DNA from: Zobellia barbeyronii
GTDB lineage: Bacteria; Bacteroidota; Bacteroidia; Flavobacteriales; Flavobacteriaceae
Direction of reading: 5' to 3'
NCBI RefSeq assembly: GCF_018603515.1
Contig: NZ_JACATN010000003.1
Span: 62,001-126,000, forward strand
Length of the DNA stretch: 64,000 nucleotides
Shown: one piece after another, positions 7,777 to 16,703 of the stretch
Layout of the letters: each line of letters starts with the position of its first letter
How positions within the stretch are numbered: position 1 is the first letter of the stretch
Notes under the pieces: generated by a model
Told to the model about the DNA's origin: nothing
What the model saw: the letters and a program-made list of their open reading frames with translations, nothing else
Database searches by the model: none
Position numbers and translations under genes: made by a program

Positions 7777-10692
7777 ATGAAGCATTACAGATTAATGCTC
7801 TGTGCACTATTGTTTACCGCAATAGCTTGGGGGCAGAATACAACCTTACCAGAAGGGTTTACAAAGACTGACCGTTCCAAACTAAATATCAACCAAGGAT
7901 GGAAATTCCATTTGGGCGACCCCGATGCCGATTTCTTTAAATTGGATACGGATGATTCCAACTGGGAAACAGTTAACGTGCCTCACGGATTGGAACTTAC
8001 TACAATGGACCTCAACGGGGCTCAAGATGATAAGTACCAAGAAACCTTCATGCGAAAAGTAGGTTGGTATCGAAAAGAGATTCAGGTTTCCGAAAACGCG
8101 AACAACAAGGTTTTTCTTGAGTTTGAAGGTGTTCATCAGGTAACGGACGTGTGGGTAAATGGCAAGCACATTGGTCAGCACTCCGTTGGAGGCTACACTC
8201 CTTTTCATTTTGATATTACGGATTTTGTAAATCGAGGCGAAAAGAACCTCGTAACGGTTTTAGCCGATAACAGAAAACGGGATGATATTCCACCAGACCC
8301 TGGTCCAATGGACTATATTAAGTTCGCCGGTCTGTATCGCGATGTGTATTTAGTAGAAACCAATCCTCTACACATAACTTTTAATTGGGAAGCTGAAAAT
8401 GCAGGTCAATACATCACTACACCAACCGTAGACCCAGTTAATCTTAATGCTACTATCAACATTAAAACTACGGTTCGTAATGAAAATGTTCAATCTAAAA
8501 AGACTACCGTTTTAAGCAGAGTAATAGATGTTAAAGGTTTAGTCGTATTAAAACTAAAGCAGACCAAAACTATTCCAGCAGGAGCCGATGTTCAATTTAA
8601 CCTCATTGGCAGTATAGAAGATAATCTAAAACTTTGGTCTATAGATGAACCTAACCTCTACCGAGTACATACGTTAGTTCTAGAAGATGATAAGGCTGTG
8701 GACCAAGTAGAAGTTAAAACGGGATTCAGGAAAATTGAAATGAACAATCATGATGGTATTGTCCTGAACGGAAAACCCATAAAACTCATTGGCACCAATT
8801 TACACCAACATTACGGTTTTATAGGTGATGCCATGCCCAATTCTTTGCATTACAAAGATATCCTACAATTAAAAAAACTGGGAATGAATGTTATCCGAAC
8901 GGCACATTACCCACATGACAATTCTTTGCTAGAAGCCTGTGACGAACTTGGTATGCTGGTATATGAAGAGGCCCCAACATGGATGTCCATCGGTAATGAA
9001 GCTTGGTTCGATAATTTCGAAAAAGCAGCAAGAACTATGGTCAGAAACCATAGAAACCACACTTCCGTTTTTGTCTGGGGAGCTGGTATCAATCACAGGG
9101 GTTATGTTCCAAGGGCTCATAATGTAATTAAACAAGAAGACCCGTTTAGATATACCGCTTCGCAAAGTAGCCGTTGGACGGGTTGGCAAACCTCTGGTTT
9201 AACGGATATTTATGGGCAAATGGTGTATGGACCCTATTATTGGAGTGGAGATGAACCCATGCTAGCAATGGAAGGGCGTCGTGGTCCTGAGGCTATTAAT
9301 GAATATATGAACAGTCCCATGAAATTGGGTCTCATATCGTGGACGGCACATGCCTATTATACTTTTCATCCTACCGACACGCCAAAAGATAGAAGTCGAG
9401 GCGGTTTTATGACCGCTTTCCGCTACCCGCGTCCCGAAGAAAATCTGGCTTGGTATCCTGCCGAACTAACCGATTATCCTTATCTCCTTATTAATACCGA
9501 TTGGAAAGAAGGTACTAAAGAAGTGGTCGTGTTCAGCAATTCGGAGAAAGTGGAATTAAAAGTGAACGGTAAGACCATTGCAACACAACACCCTACAAAA
9601 GCAGATAAATACAAATATTTAAAACATGCGCCGTTCGTATTTTCTATCCCACAATATGAAAAAGGAAAACTGACGGCAAATGGTCTGCTTGATAATAAAG
9701 TTGTTGTTTCCGAAACTAAGCAAACTCCAGAATCGGCATATAAAATAGTTCTAGAACCTGATACTGAAGGCAGAAAATTTGTTGCGGATGGTTCTGATAT
9801 TCTTGTGGTTTATGCAAAGGTGCTAGATAGAAACGGTACACTACTGGGTGATACTGACACAGCTGTTGAATTCGCTATAAAGGGCGATGCTGAAATTATT
9901 GGCGATAAAGAAGGTATTGGTTCCAATCCTATGCCAACACAATATGGTGTTGCCCCAGTACTGATTCGCGCAGGTAATTCTCCCGGTGAGATTACGATTA
10001 CAGCTAAAGCAAAAGGTCTGAAATCTGCCTTCGCAACAGTTGCAACCGTAAAAGCTAATTTTGATGTGATAGCTGCAAATGCAAAGCCTATCTATGATTT
10101 TGAAACGCTTCGGGTAGATTTAGGAGGAGATGAACAATTAGTTCAGTTTGATTGGACTCCGTGGAATGGCAAAGACAATGCGGCCTCTACAAAGGAATTT
10201 GAAGAGTTTGAAGGTTTCTCCGCTACCGTTCAAAGTAATGGTGATGCTAGCTCAACCCGTTGGTTGGGTGAAATAAATGTTATTGGAAAATACGGTTTCG
10301 CTCATGGCGAAGGTGTTCTGGGTGTGTCAAAAGAAGGACTGACCTTAGAATTTTCTGGATTGAAAAAGGGAAAATATAAGTTGAATACAGTTCATCATGC
10401 CCCTAGAACCAATACTGATAGTATGGACCCCAATCAGGAAAAAATAGCCACTTATAAAATCTATAAGATTCCTTATGCCAAAGAAATTGGTGTTACTATT
10501 ATCGATGCAAATGGTTCCTCTACTCTATCTAACATAACCGTAACCGAAGGAGAAACTATGCAGACTACACCTTTTCAACCCACCGAGATATACTTTGAAT
10601 CGGATGGGAACAGTAATGTTCGTTTCATATTTAAAGGAAGTGACGAAAAAGCAGTTTGGCTCAATAGTTTTATTCTGAGCGAATGGCATTAA
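7777..10692 (+). CDS. GH2-family protein with altered acid/base residue
   Basis: A 971-residue exported protein (signal peptide to about WGQ, residue 20). The order is a sugar-binding jelly roll (about 35-195, with GGYTPFHFDIT), an immunoglobulin-like domain, a TIM barrel (about 325-600), and C-terminal beta domains, the last a galactose-binding-like domain from about 770. The barrel motifs are recognisably GH2. However, the acid/base motif, usually W-G-V-R-I-N-E-S in this branch, reads WGAGINHRG, so position 440 is His and not Glu. Glu499 in LAMEGRRG is the candidate nucleophile. The protein may use another acid, act by a different mechanism, or bind without hydrolysis. It starts 27 bp after the heme lipoprotein gene and is followed by a terminator, so it closes the left operon. 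The two other GH2 proteins of the window keep the Glu. Confidence 0.87.
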   Translation: MKHYRLMLCALLFTAIAWGQNTTLPEGFTKTDRSKLNINQGWKFHLGDPDADFFKLDTDDSNWETVNVPHGLELTTMDLNGAQDDKYQETFMRKVGWYRKEIQVSENANNKVFLEFEGVHQVTDVWVNGKHIGQHSVGGYTPFHFDITDFVNRGEKNLVTVLADNRKRDDIPPDPGPMDYIKFAGLYRDVYLVETNPLHITFNWEAENAGQYITTPTVDPVNLNATINIKTTVRNENVQSKKTTVLSRVIDVKGLVVLKLKQTKTIPAGADVQFNLIGSIEDNLKLWSIDEPNLYRVHTLVLEDDKAVDQVEVKTGFRKIEMNNHDGIVLNGKPIKLIGTNLHQHYGFIGDAMPNSLHYKDILQLKKLGMNVIRTAHYPHDNSLLEACDELGMLVYEEAPTWMSIGNEAWFDNFEKAARTMVRNHRNHTSVFVWGAGINHRGYVPRAHNVIKQEDPFRYTASQSSRWTGWQTSGLTDIYGQMVYGPYYWSGDEPMLAMEGRRGPEAINEYMNSPMKLGLISWTAHAYYTFHPTDTPKDRSRGGFMTAFRYPRPEENLAWYPAELTDYPYLLINTDWKEGTKEVVVFSNSEKVELKVNGKTIATQHPTKADKYKYLKHAPFVFSIPQYEKGKLTANGLLDNKVVVSETKQTPESAYKIVLEPDTEGRKFVADGSDILVVYAKVLDRNGTLLGDTDTAVEFAIKGDAEIIGDKEGIGSNPMPTQYGVAPVLIRAGNSPGEITITAKAKGLKSAFATVATVKANFDVIAANAKPIYDFETLRVDLGGDEQLVQFDWTPWNGKDNAASTKEFEEFEGFSATVQSNGDASSTRWLGEINVIGKYGFAHGEGVLGVSKEGLTLEFSGLKKGKYKLNTVHHAPRTNTDSMDPNQEKIATYKIYKIPYAKEIGVTIIDANGSSTLSNITVTEGETMQTTPFQPTEIYFESDGNSNVRFIFKGSDEKAVWLNSFILSEWH

Positions 10693-10716
10693 ACAGATAG
10701 CCTTTAGTATTCTATG

Positions 10717-10750
10717 AATCCCCCTGGTATTGCCTTGGGGATTTTTTTTT
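10717..10750 (+). terminator. Intrinsic terminator after the GH2 gene
   Basis: The inverted repeat AATCCCC / GGGGATT (10717-10723 with 10737-10743) is followed at once by a run of nine T (10742-10750). It lies 25 bp after the GH2 stop codon and ends the left operon. Confidence 0.85.
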
Positions 10751-10856
10751 ATAAACAGCTTAAAACTACCCTCACTAACAAATATTCAAAATCTAACCCA
10801 AAAATATATTAACATCACTTATTACAGGCTAAATAATTAGATTAAAAATAATTTTA

Positions 10857-10890
10857 TATATTTACCGAAACCGTACTAGACCGTACTAGA
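10857..10890 (+). promoter_or_regulatory. Candidate promoter and tandem operator before the FAD oxidoreductase
   Basis: TATATTTA (10857-10864) resembles the Bacteroidota -7 element TAnnTTTG. Seven bases later comes a perfect tandem 10-mer, CCGTACTAGA twice (10871-10890), one helical turn apart. The same core ACTAGACC recurs at the same relative place in front of the first susC-like gene (16629-16636). The gene for a GntR-type sugar regulator lies between the two sites, so it is the natural candidate binder; this is inference. No good -33 TTTG was found. Confidence 0.5.
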
Positions 10891-10923
10891 TTTATTTCGT
10901 CCTGATACAGAACATTATACTTT

Positions 10924-12717
10924 ATGAAAAATTTACTGACCGTCCTCATCCTCTTTATCGCTTCGCTCAATGCAGTAGCACAAGATATCCTTTTAGAAGC
11001 TGAAAGTTTTGATAATCCCGGTGGTTGGGTCGTAGACCCACAGTTCGTAGAACAAATGGGATCGCCCTACCTCAATGCGCACGGCATGGGTAAACCGGTA
11101 AAAAATGCTTCTACTTCTGTAGAATTCAAAAAATCGGGTACATATCATATTTGGGTACGCACCATGAATTGGGTTCCAGGTGAATGGGAAGCACCGGGAA
11201 GATTCCAATTAAAAGTAGGCGAAACGGTATTAGATACCGTTTTGGGAACCCGATCCGGTTGGGGATGGCAATATGCCGGAGAAGCCAAAATAAACAAAAA
11301 GCAAGCTACGCATATTGAACTACAAGATCTTACAGGTTTTAACGGGCGTTGTGATGCCATCTATTTTTCAACTAAAAAAGATGCACCTCCCTCATCCACT
11401 AAAAAATTAGCAGCTTGGCGTCAAGAAATTACGGCCCAACCAAATGCTCCCGAAGAAGTAAAAACGTATGATTTAGTAGTTGTAGGTGGCGGTTTAGCGG
11501 GTTGTGCAGCAGCTATTGCTGGGGCAGAACAGGGATTGAAAGTTGCGTTGATACACGATCGTCCTGTTTTAGGAGGGAATGCCAGTGAAGAAATTCGTGT
11601 TCACACCTTAGGTATCTACGGTAATTTTGAGAGGATATTAAAGAAAATCGATACAGAACACTATCCAAACGGTTCAGCAGATGCCAAACTAGACCAAGAA
11701 AAAAGAGATAAAAATGTTAAGAGTTATGACAATATTGATTTATTTCTAAACTGGCGAGCTTACGATGCTTTATCTGAAGAAAACAGCGTAAAATATGTAG
11801 ATGCCAGACAAACTTTTACGGGAGAAAGAAAGCGGTTTACTGCTCCTTATTTTGTAGATTCTACAGGAGATGGCTGGATAGGTTTTTGGGCTGGTGCCGA
11901 ATTTTCATACGGTCGAGAAAGTGTTGACACCTACGGTGAACATTGGGAAGAACATGGTGAATTATGGAGTCCAAAAGAGGCAGATAATGCTGTTATGGGT
12001 TCTTCTGTACTTTGGGGATCTAAAGATACAGATAGTCCTCAGAGTTTTCCGGAAGTTCCTTGGGCCATGCCTGTTTCTAAAGATTATTCCGAGGTTAATG
12101 GTGAATGGCAGTGGGAATTTAGCCGTAACGATTTGAGTCAGATTGATGATGCCGAAGAAATACGCGATCATATGCTCCGCGCTATCTATGGTTCTTTCTC
12201 CAGTGCTAAAAAAGACGAAGTAAACGAAAATCGAAAATTGGAATGGGTATCATACCTAGTAGGTAAAAGAGAATCTAGACGTTTGGTGGGAGACCATATT
12301 TTCACCTTCAACAATGCCAAAGAAGGAACAGAATTTCCTGATGGCGTGGTAATCGAAACAAGAGCGGTAGATGTACATTATCAAACCGTTCTAGAGGATG
12401 AAAATAATCCAGATTTCATTTCAGAAGCATTATTTTATAGAGCTCCACAATACTATATCCCATACAGAAGTTTGTACTCTAAAAATATTAAAAACCTTTT
12501 TATGGCAGGCCGTAATTTCAGCTGCTCACATGCCGGACTTGGAGGCCCAAGAGTTATGCTTACTACGGGACAAATGGGAGCTGCTGTAGGTTATGCCGCT
12601 TCACTTTGCAAAAAATATGAAGTTATGCCTCGTGAAATTTATACTGGGTATTTAGAAGAATATTTAAATTTGATAGAAGATCAGAAATACGAAAAAATTC
12701 CTACTTCTAAAAAATGA
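10924..12717 (+). CDS. Exported FAD-dependent oxidoreductase with N-terminal carbohydrate-binding-like domain
   Basis: A 597-residue protein with a Sec-type signal peptide (to about AVAQ, residue 20) and no twin-arginine motif. Residues about 22-150 form a beta-sandwich of the kind fused to sugar-active enzymes (opening ILLEAESFDNPGGW). From about 180 comes a Rossmann FAD-binding motif, VVVGGGLAGCAAAIAG, followed by RPVLGGNASEEIR, the signature of the FAD_oxidored (PF12831) group, and a C-terminal GLGGPRVMLTTGQMG block. It overlaps the next gene by 4 nt (ATGA), implying co-translation. It is likely a periplasmic flavin oxidoreductase acting on galactan-derived sugars, but the substrate is unknown. 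A Sec-exported FAD enzyme must acquire its cofactor outside the cytoplasm, which is unusual. The paralogue at 23431 has no signal peptide. Confidence 0.8.
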   Translation: MKNLLTVLILFIASLNAVAQDILLEAESFDNPGGWVVDPQFVEQMGSPYLNAHGMGKPVKNASTSVEFKKSGTYHIWVRTMNWVPGEWEAPGRFQLKVGETVLDTVLGTRSGWGWQYAGEAKINKKQATHIELQDLTGFNGRCDAIYFSTKKDAPPSSTKKLAAWRQEITAQPNAPEEVKTYDLVVVGGGLAGCAAAIAGAEQGLKVALIHDRPVLGGNASEEIRVHTLGIYGNFERILKKIDTEHYPNGSADAKLDQEKRDKNVKSYDNIDLFLNWRAYDALSEENSVKYVDARQTFTGERKRFTAPYFVDSTGDGWIGFWAGAEFSYGRESVDTYGEHWEEHGELWSPKEADNAVMGSSVLWGSKDTDSPQSFPEVPWAMPVSKDYSEVNGEWQWEFSRNDLSQIDDAEEIRDHMLRAIYGSFSSAKKDEVNENRKLEWVSYLVGKRESRRLVGDHIFTFNNAKEGTEFPDGVVIETRAVDVHYQTVLEDENNPDFISEALFYRAPQYYIPYRSLYSKNIKNLFMAGRNFSCSHAGLGGPRVMLTTGQMGAAVGYAASLCKKYEVMPREIYTGYLEEYLNLIEDQKYEKIPTSKK

Positions 12718-13832
12718 GACGAATTGCGTTAGGCTTCCTTTTATTTGTAACCCACTTTTGTGATGCTCAGTTTGGGTCGCCTATCGCATTTTCTGATAGT
12801 CAAGAAAAAACTGTTTTAGAGGCTAGTCCAGAGTTTTTTATATTGGACTGGAAACCAAATACATCGCTCCACATTTCAGAAACTCCATTGGAAATCATTA
12901 CGGATTCTGTGGGTGCTCAAAAAGTAAACTTATTTCGCGATAATACAGAGGCGCCCATCTTATATTCCTCCAACATTATAACCCCTGTCTGTGCCGATGG
13001 TGATTGCAAATTTATGCACATTACGCTGTATTGGACACTTTTGGGTGATTATGCTGGTTTTGACCGCTCAGTTAAGGAGCCATTGACCAAACATGATCAC
13101 GATGAGTTTTTGTTCTCAGATTATTGGAAGCTTCACGATTTGCTGAAAGATGATAATTCAATCTTAAAGAGAAGAGCCATAGACGAGTTGGTTACCAAGC
13201 CCAAGCCTTCTAAAATTGAAGGTGTAGATGCCTTATCCGGTGCTACTGTAAAAGAGGTGAAAGAATCTGTTGTCTCTGGCGCCCTATATTCATGTTATGT
13301 AGCTTGGCATTTAGTTCATGGTAAAATTAAGGAGCAAATTAAAGCCCATACCGTTCAGCAACAAGATGAAGCTATGTTGGTACAAATGCTGAACAACGAC
13401 CATACCAATTATCAGATGTATGCATTAGAAAACCTTGACCAAAATCAGTATAAAGTCAATTTTTCCAGAGTATCGGAGCTTTTCAAATCGGGTATTCCAT
13501 TGGTGCGTTCTTTCATCATTAAAAATTTAGCAAGCTCTTTTTCGCAATCTCCAACTACCATGCAACCTTTTTGGGATGCACTTCCCTATATTGATATCAA
13601 TACCAGAAGTTTATTGCTTCAACATATTGATTTCGCTTCTGATGCTACCGTGACGCATATCTCTACGCAGCTGAGTGTACTTACTAAAAACCAGTTACTT
13701 AAATACTTAGAACACCTAGCAAGTAAAAAAGTAATTTCCACGGAAGTGTTAAAAAATCTTGAGCATTTTTCCGCATCCAATAAAGAGAAGAATGCATACC
13801 TTGTTACTGAATTCCTAGAGGATAATAGCTAA
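12714..13832 (+). CDS. Exported protein with DALSGAT (FMN-binding-type) motif
   Basis: A 372-residue protein with a signal peptide to about DAQ (residue 19). It belongs to no family I can name with certainty. The notable element is GVDALSGATVKEV: Asp172 and Ser-Gly-Ala-Thr 175-178 match the D-x-x-(S/T)-G-A-T site on whose threonine ApbE attaches FMN in FMN-binding domain proteins. Two cysteines, C93 and C98 (CADGDC), lie in the N-terminal half, and residues from about 210 are helical and HEAT-like. The gene overlaps the exported FAD oxidoreductase gene by 4 nt, so the two probably work together, for example with this protein as the electron acceptor. No apbE is in the window. The motif is seen directly; flavinylation is inferred. 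Confidence 0.6.
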   Translation: MRRIALGFLLFVTHFCDAQFGSPIAFSDSQEKTVLEASPEFFILDWKPNTSLHISETPLEIITDSVGAQKVNLFRDNTEAPILYSSNIITPVCADGDCKFMHITLYWTLLGDYAGFDRSVKEPLTKHDHDEFLFSDYWKLHDLLKDDNSILKRRAIDELVTKPKPSKIEGVDALSGATVKEVKESVVSGALYSCYVAWHLVHGKIKEQIKAHTVQQQDEAMLVQMLNNDHTNYQMYALENLDQNQYKVNFSRVSELFKSGIPLVRSFIIKNLASSFSQSPTTMQPFWDALPYIDINTRSLLLQHIDFASDATVTHISTQLSVLTKNQLLKYLEHLASKKVISTEVLKNLEHFSASNKEKNAYLVTEFLEDNS

Positions 13833-13857
13833 TCTGATATTTTAAAATCTACATTTT

Positions 13858-15300
13858 ATGGTTTCGTTTATTATTTCTGTTCTTGTATTGATACTGGGTT
13901 ATTACACCTATGGGAAACTTGTAGAAAACATTTTTGGTGTGGATACAGAAAGGGAAACCCCTGCCATACGATTACGGGATGACATAGATTTTATGCCCCT
14001 ACCCGCTTGGCGTATATTTCTTATTCAATTTTTAAATATAGCCGGTCTAGGCCCTATTTTCGGGGCAATTGCAGGTGCCATGTTTGGACCTGCTGCTTTT
14101 TTATGGATTGTGTTGGGTAGTATTTTTGCAGGAGCTGTTCACGATTATTTTTCAGGCATGTTATCCGTACGTCATAACGGACTAAGCATCAGCGAAATTG
14201 TGGGTATCTATTTGGGTCCACGAATGAAACATATCATGCGTTATTTTACCGTTATACTTTTAATTTTTGTGGGTACCGTTTTCCTTATGGGTCCGGCAAA
14301 AATTATAGATGGGATGACCGGTAATATGTGGAATCTTTGGATTTGGGTCGGGATAATTTTGGTGTATTACATATTATCCACTCTCTTACCTATAGACAAA
14401 ATGATAGGCAAAATCTACCCTGTATTTGGGGTCGCTATGTTGCTTATGGCCTTAGGATTATTAATTGCACTATTTTTTGGTGATTATCATATTCCTGAGT
14501 TGGTGCCTGCCAATCTAATTAATATGACTTCTGACCCAGAAGCCACACCACTCTTTCCTATACTTTTTGTTACGATTGCTTGTGGAGCCATATCTGGTTT
14601 TCATGCTACGCAATCGCCGCTCATGGCACGTTGCATGCAAAATGAAAGACTAGGTAGAAAGATTTTCTTTGGAACCATGATTACCGAAGGTATCGTTGCT
14701 CTAATCTGGGCTGCTGCTGCTATGACATTTTTTGGTGATGTGGGAGGTCTTAATGATGCTATGCTCGCCAACGGAAATAACGCAGCATGGGCAGCCAATG
14801 AAATATCTTTAAACATGTTGGGTAAAGTTGGTGGTATTCTTGCTCTATTAGGCATTGTAGCTGCTCCTATTACCTCTGGCGATACTGCTTTCCGTTCAGC
14901 AAGACTTATATTATCAGATATTTTTAAGACTGACCAAAAGAAAATAAAGAATCGGCTTTATATCAGTATTCCTTTGTTTATAGTTGCTTTTGCACTTACC
15001 CAGATGGATTTTGGGATGATATGGCGGTACTTTGCCTGGAGTAATCAGACCTTGGCTACCGTTGTTTTATGGACGATTACCGCGTATTTAATTTATGAGA
15101 ATAAATTCTATTGGATAACTCTCATTCCGGCAATTTTCATGACCATGGTATGTACCACGTACATTCTCATAGCACCAGAAGGATTTGAACTAGAAAATAA
15201 CATTGCCTATATAGGGGGCACTGTGCTAACGATACTAATTTCGTTGCTATTTTGGTATTATGCCGTGCAACGAAAAAAAGTGTTTACACAGCTGATGTAA
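13858..15300 (+). CDS. cstA: Carbon starvation protein CstA family transporter
   Basis: A 480-residue integral membrane protein with many hydrophobic segments. The N-terminal block GKLVENIFGVD followed by ETPA and the region NIAGLGPIFGAIAGAMFG (about 61-78) are characteristic of CstA. It is shorter than the roughly 700-residue E. coli CstA, matching the short form common in Bacteroidota. CstA-family proteins take up pyruvate or peptides during starvation. It starts 25 bp after the DALSGAT-motif gene, so it is probably co-transcribed with the flavin proteins. In a PUL that also encodes a pyruvate-lyase-family protein, a role in pyruvate or organic-acid movement is a reasonable inference. It ends 8 bp from the convergent regulator gene. 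Confidence 0.85.
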   Translation: MVSFIISVLVLILGYYTYGKLVENIFGVDTERETPAIRLRDDIDFMPLPAWRIFLIQFLNIAGLGPIFGAIAGAMFGPAAFLWIVLGSIFAGAVHDYFSGMLSVRHNGLSISEIVGIYLGPRMKHIMRYFTVILLIFVGTVFLMGPAKIIDGMTGNMWNLWIWVGIILVYYILSTLLPIDKMIGKIYPVFGVAMLLMALGLLIALFFGDYHIPELVPANLINMTSDPEATPLFPILFVTIACGAISGFHATQSPLMARCMQNERLGRKIFFGTMITEGIVALIWAAAAMTFFGDVGGLNDAMLANGNNAAWAANEISLNMLGKVGGILALLGIVAAPITSGDTAFRSARLILSDIFKTDQKKIKNRLYISIPLFIVAFALTQMDFGMIWRYFAWSNQTLATVVLWTITAYLIYENKFYWITLIPAIFMTMVCTTYILIAPEGFELENNIAYIGGTVLTILISLLFWYYAVQRKKVFTQLM

Positions 15301-15308
15301 TTGATTTT

Positions 15309-16325
15309 TTAGAGCGAATTCCTTAAAATCAACTTGGTTTCATTGCTTTTATGTTCTCTTCTGCCTTCCAAAATCATTTTGGCAGCCTCCTCTCCCATTT
15401 TCTTAAAGTCAGTACTAATTACTGATATACCACCGGCTAAAATCTCTTTAGTACTAGTATCATTGTAACTGATTAGTCCAATCTCTTTACCTAGCTCCCA
15501 TTCAGATTTACGAGCTAGTTTTATAATCTCCACCATATCTCTATCATAGGCATCAATGGTAATGTAAAGCGTTCCTTTTTTAAAATAGTCTGGAGAAAAA
15601 CGATCATATACCTCTCCTTTGAATGAGTTTTCATCACAGAATCTATCAAATCCTTTCTTGACGAAATTACCATGTGGTGCGTTTTCTCGGTTAAAGAGAA
15701 CCAACCTCTCATATTTTTTCACCAAATCAATATTTTTAACCAAAAGATTGAAAATGTCATTTTCAAAATCTTGGAAAACCATTCCATAACCCCTTGCCAA
15801 ATTTGGCTCATACTTATCCACGATAATTAATTTTTCTGGTGGAATCTTGTCTAAAGCGTCATATAATTTTTGATTTTCATTGATGTAAGTAGTAATGGCA
15901 AAATGAGTATAACTTTTAAGGTTTTGAAGAATGAGCGATTCAAAAAGTTCAATGTTCTGATGGTGGAAATACATGCTAACTTTTGCTCTATCGCCAAGAG
16001 TAGCAAGCAAAGAATTGAATAAATCTTCTTTAAAGGCCGTGAACTTATCTAGCATCAAGAAAACTCTAAATTCTGTTTCAGGGGACACATCATTTACAAA
16101 ATAACCAATTTTATCTACCGCCTTTACGATACCCTTCTCACTTAGGTAGTTTAGTGCCTTAAAAACGGTTTCCCTACTAAAATTAAAGTGAGCGGAAAGT
16201 CTATTTACAGAAGGTAATCTTTCATTAAGAACCAATTGTTTTTGTTCAATTTGGGAAATAATACTATCTGCAAGCAGTAAATATTTAGGCTTCATTGAAT
16301 TCTTTTCAACACTAAGTTTATCCAT
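15309..16325 (-). CDS. GntR-family regulator with LacI-type sugar-binding domain
   Basis: A 338-residue regulator. Residues about 12-80 are a GntR winged helix-turn-helix (LPSVNRLSAHFNFSRETVFKAL). From about 85 to the end it resembles periplasmic sugar-binding proteins as in LacI-type regulators, ending in GGISVISTDFKKMGEEAAKMI. Such hybrids (AraR-like) are cytoplasmic repressors released by a sugar or sugar acid. It is the only minus-strand gene of the left 48 kb and lies between two candidate operators, 10871-10890 and 16629-16645, that share ACTAGACC. It probably controls the flanking flavin operon and the SusC/SusD operon. Start chosen at Met1; Met11 is an alternative close to the HTH. 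Confidence 0.88.
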   Translation of the reverse strand: MDKLSVEKNSMKPKYLLLADSIISQIEQKQLVLNERLPSVNRLSAHFNFSRETVFKALNYLSEKGIVKAVDKIGYFVNDVSPETEFRVFLMLDKFTAFKEDLFNSLLATLGDRAKVSMYFHHQNIELFESLILQNLKSYTHFAITTYINENQKLYDALDKIPPEKLIIVDKYEPNLARGYGMVFQDFENDIFNLLVKNIDLVKKYERLVLFNRENAPHGNFVKKGFDRFCDENSFKGEVYDRFSPDYFKKGTLYITIDAYDRDMVEIIKLARKSEWELGKEIGLISYNDTSTKEILAGGISVISTDFKKMGEEAAKMILEGRREHKSNETKLILRNSL

Positions 16326-16703
16326 TTATTGCTTATTAGTTCTTTGAAACTACCACAAAAATACTAAAACAAAAATTAGCTATTCGTTTGTAACATCTCC
16401 AGCAAATTTCTTTACATATTAATACTCCTTAGTCATTTTCTAGGGTAAATAAGACCTTCTACATTTAATACCCAAACTTAAACACGCAATTTAGAAATGC
16501 TTTTTATAAGAAAAATCTTATTAATTTTTTAATTAATTGAGAGTATCTGAATTGTTACACCCTCAAATTCAATATTTAACAAAAATATATTTGGGAAATC
16601 TATAATAATGTTATTTATTTGTTAACGGACTAGACCAGACCAGACTTTTAATTTGGTAGGACTATCTATAAATAACCACTATTCACCACTAAAACTAAAG
16701 CTT
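16326..16703. other. Divergent intergenic region between regulator and SusC genes
   Basis: This 378-bp AT-rich stretch separates the divergent regulator and susC-like genes and should hold both promoters. The susC-side promoter and operator are listed separately. On the minus strand TATTTTTG fits TAnnTTTG close to the regulator start, but no TTTG at the right distance was found. No small gene was seen. Confidence 0.6.
16590..16645 (+). promoter_or_regulatory. Candidate promoter and operator of the first SusC/SusD operon
   Basis: TTTG (16590-16593), 20 bp, then TTTATTTG (16614-16621) fits the Bacteroidota sigma-ABfr pattern TTTG-N19-21-TAnnTTTG with one mismatch. Just downstream, ACTAGACCAGACCAGAC (16629-16645) contains repeated GACCA units and shares ACTAGACC with the tandem repeat before 10924. 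Placement over the expected transcription start suits a repressor site for the adjacent GntR-type regulator. Confidence 0.5.

Noticed and set aside
8980-9000. GNE in SIGNEAW of the GH2 protein at 7777 as the acid/base motif
   Set aside because: It lies in the loop that reads I-G-D-E-A-W in related GH2 proteins, about 35 residues before the real acid/base position, which is WGAGINHRG.
16490-16560. AT-rich stretch upstream of susC as a mobile-element end
   Set aside because: No inverted-repeat ends, target duplication or transposase frame is present.
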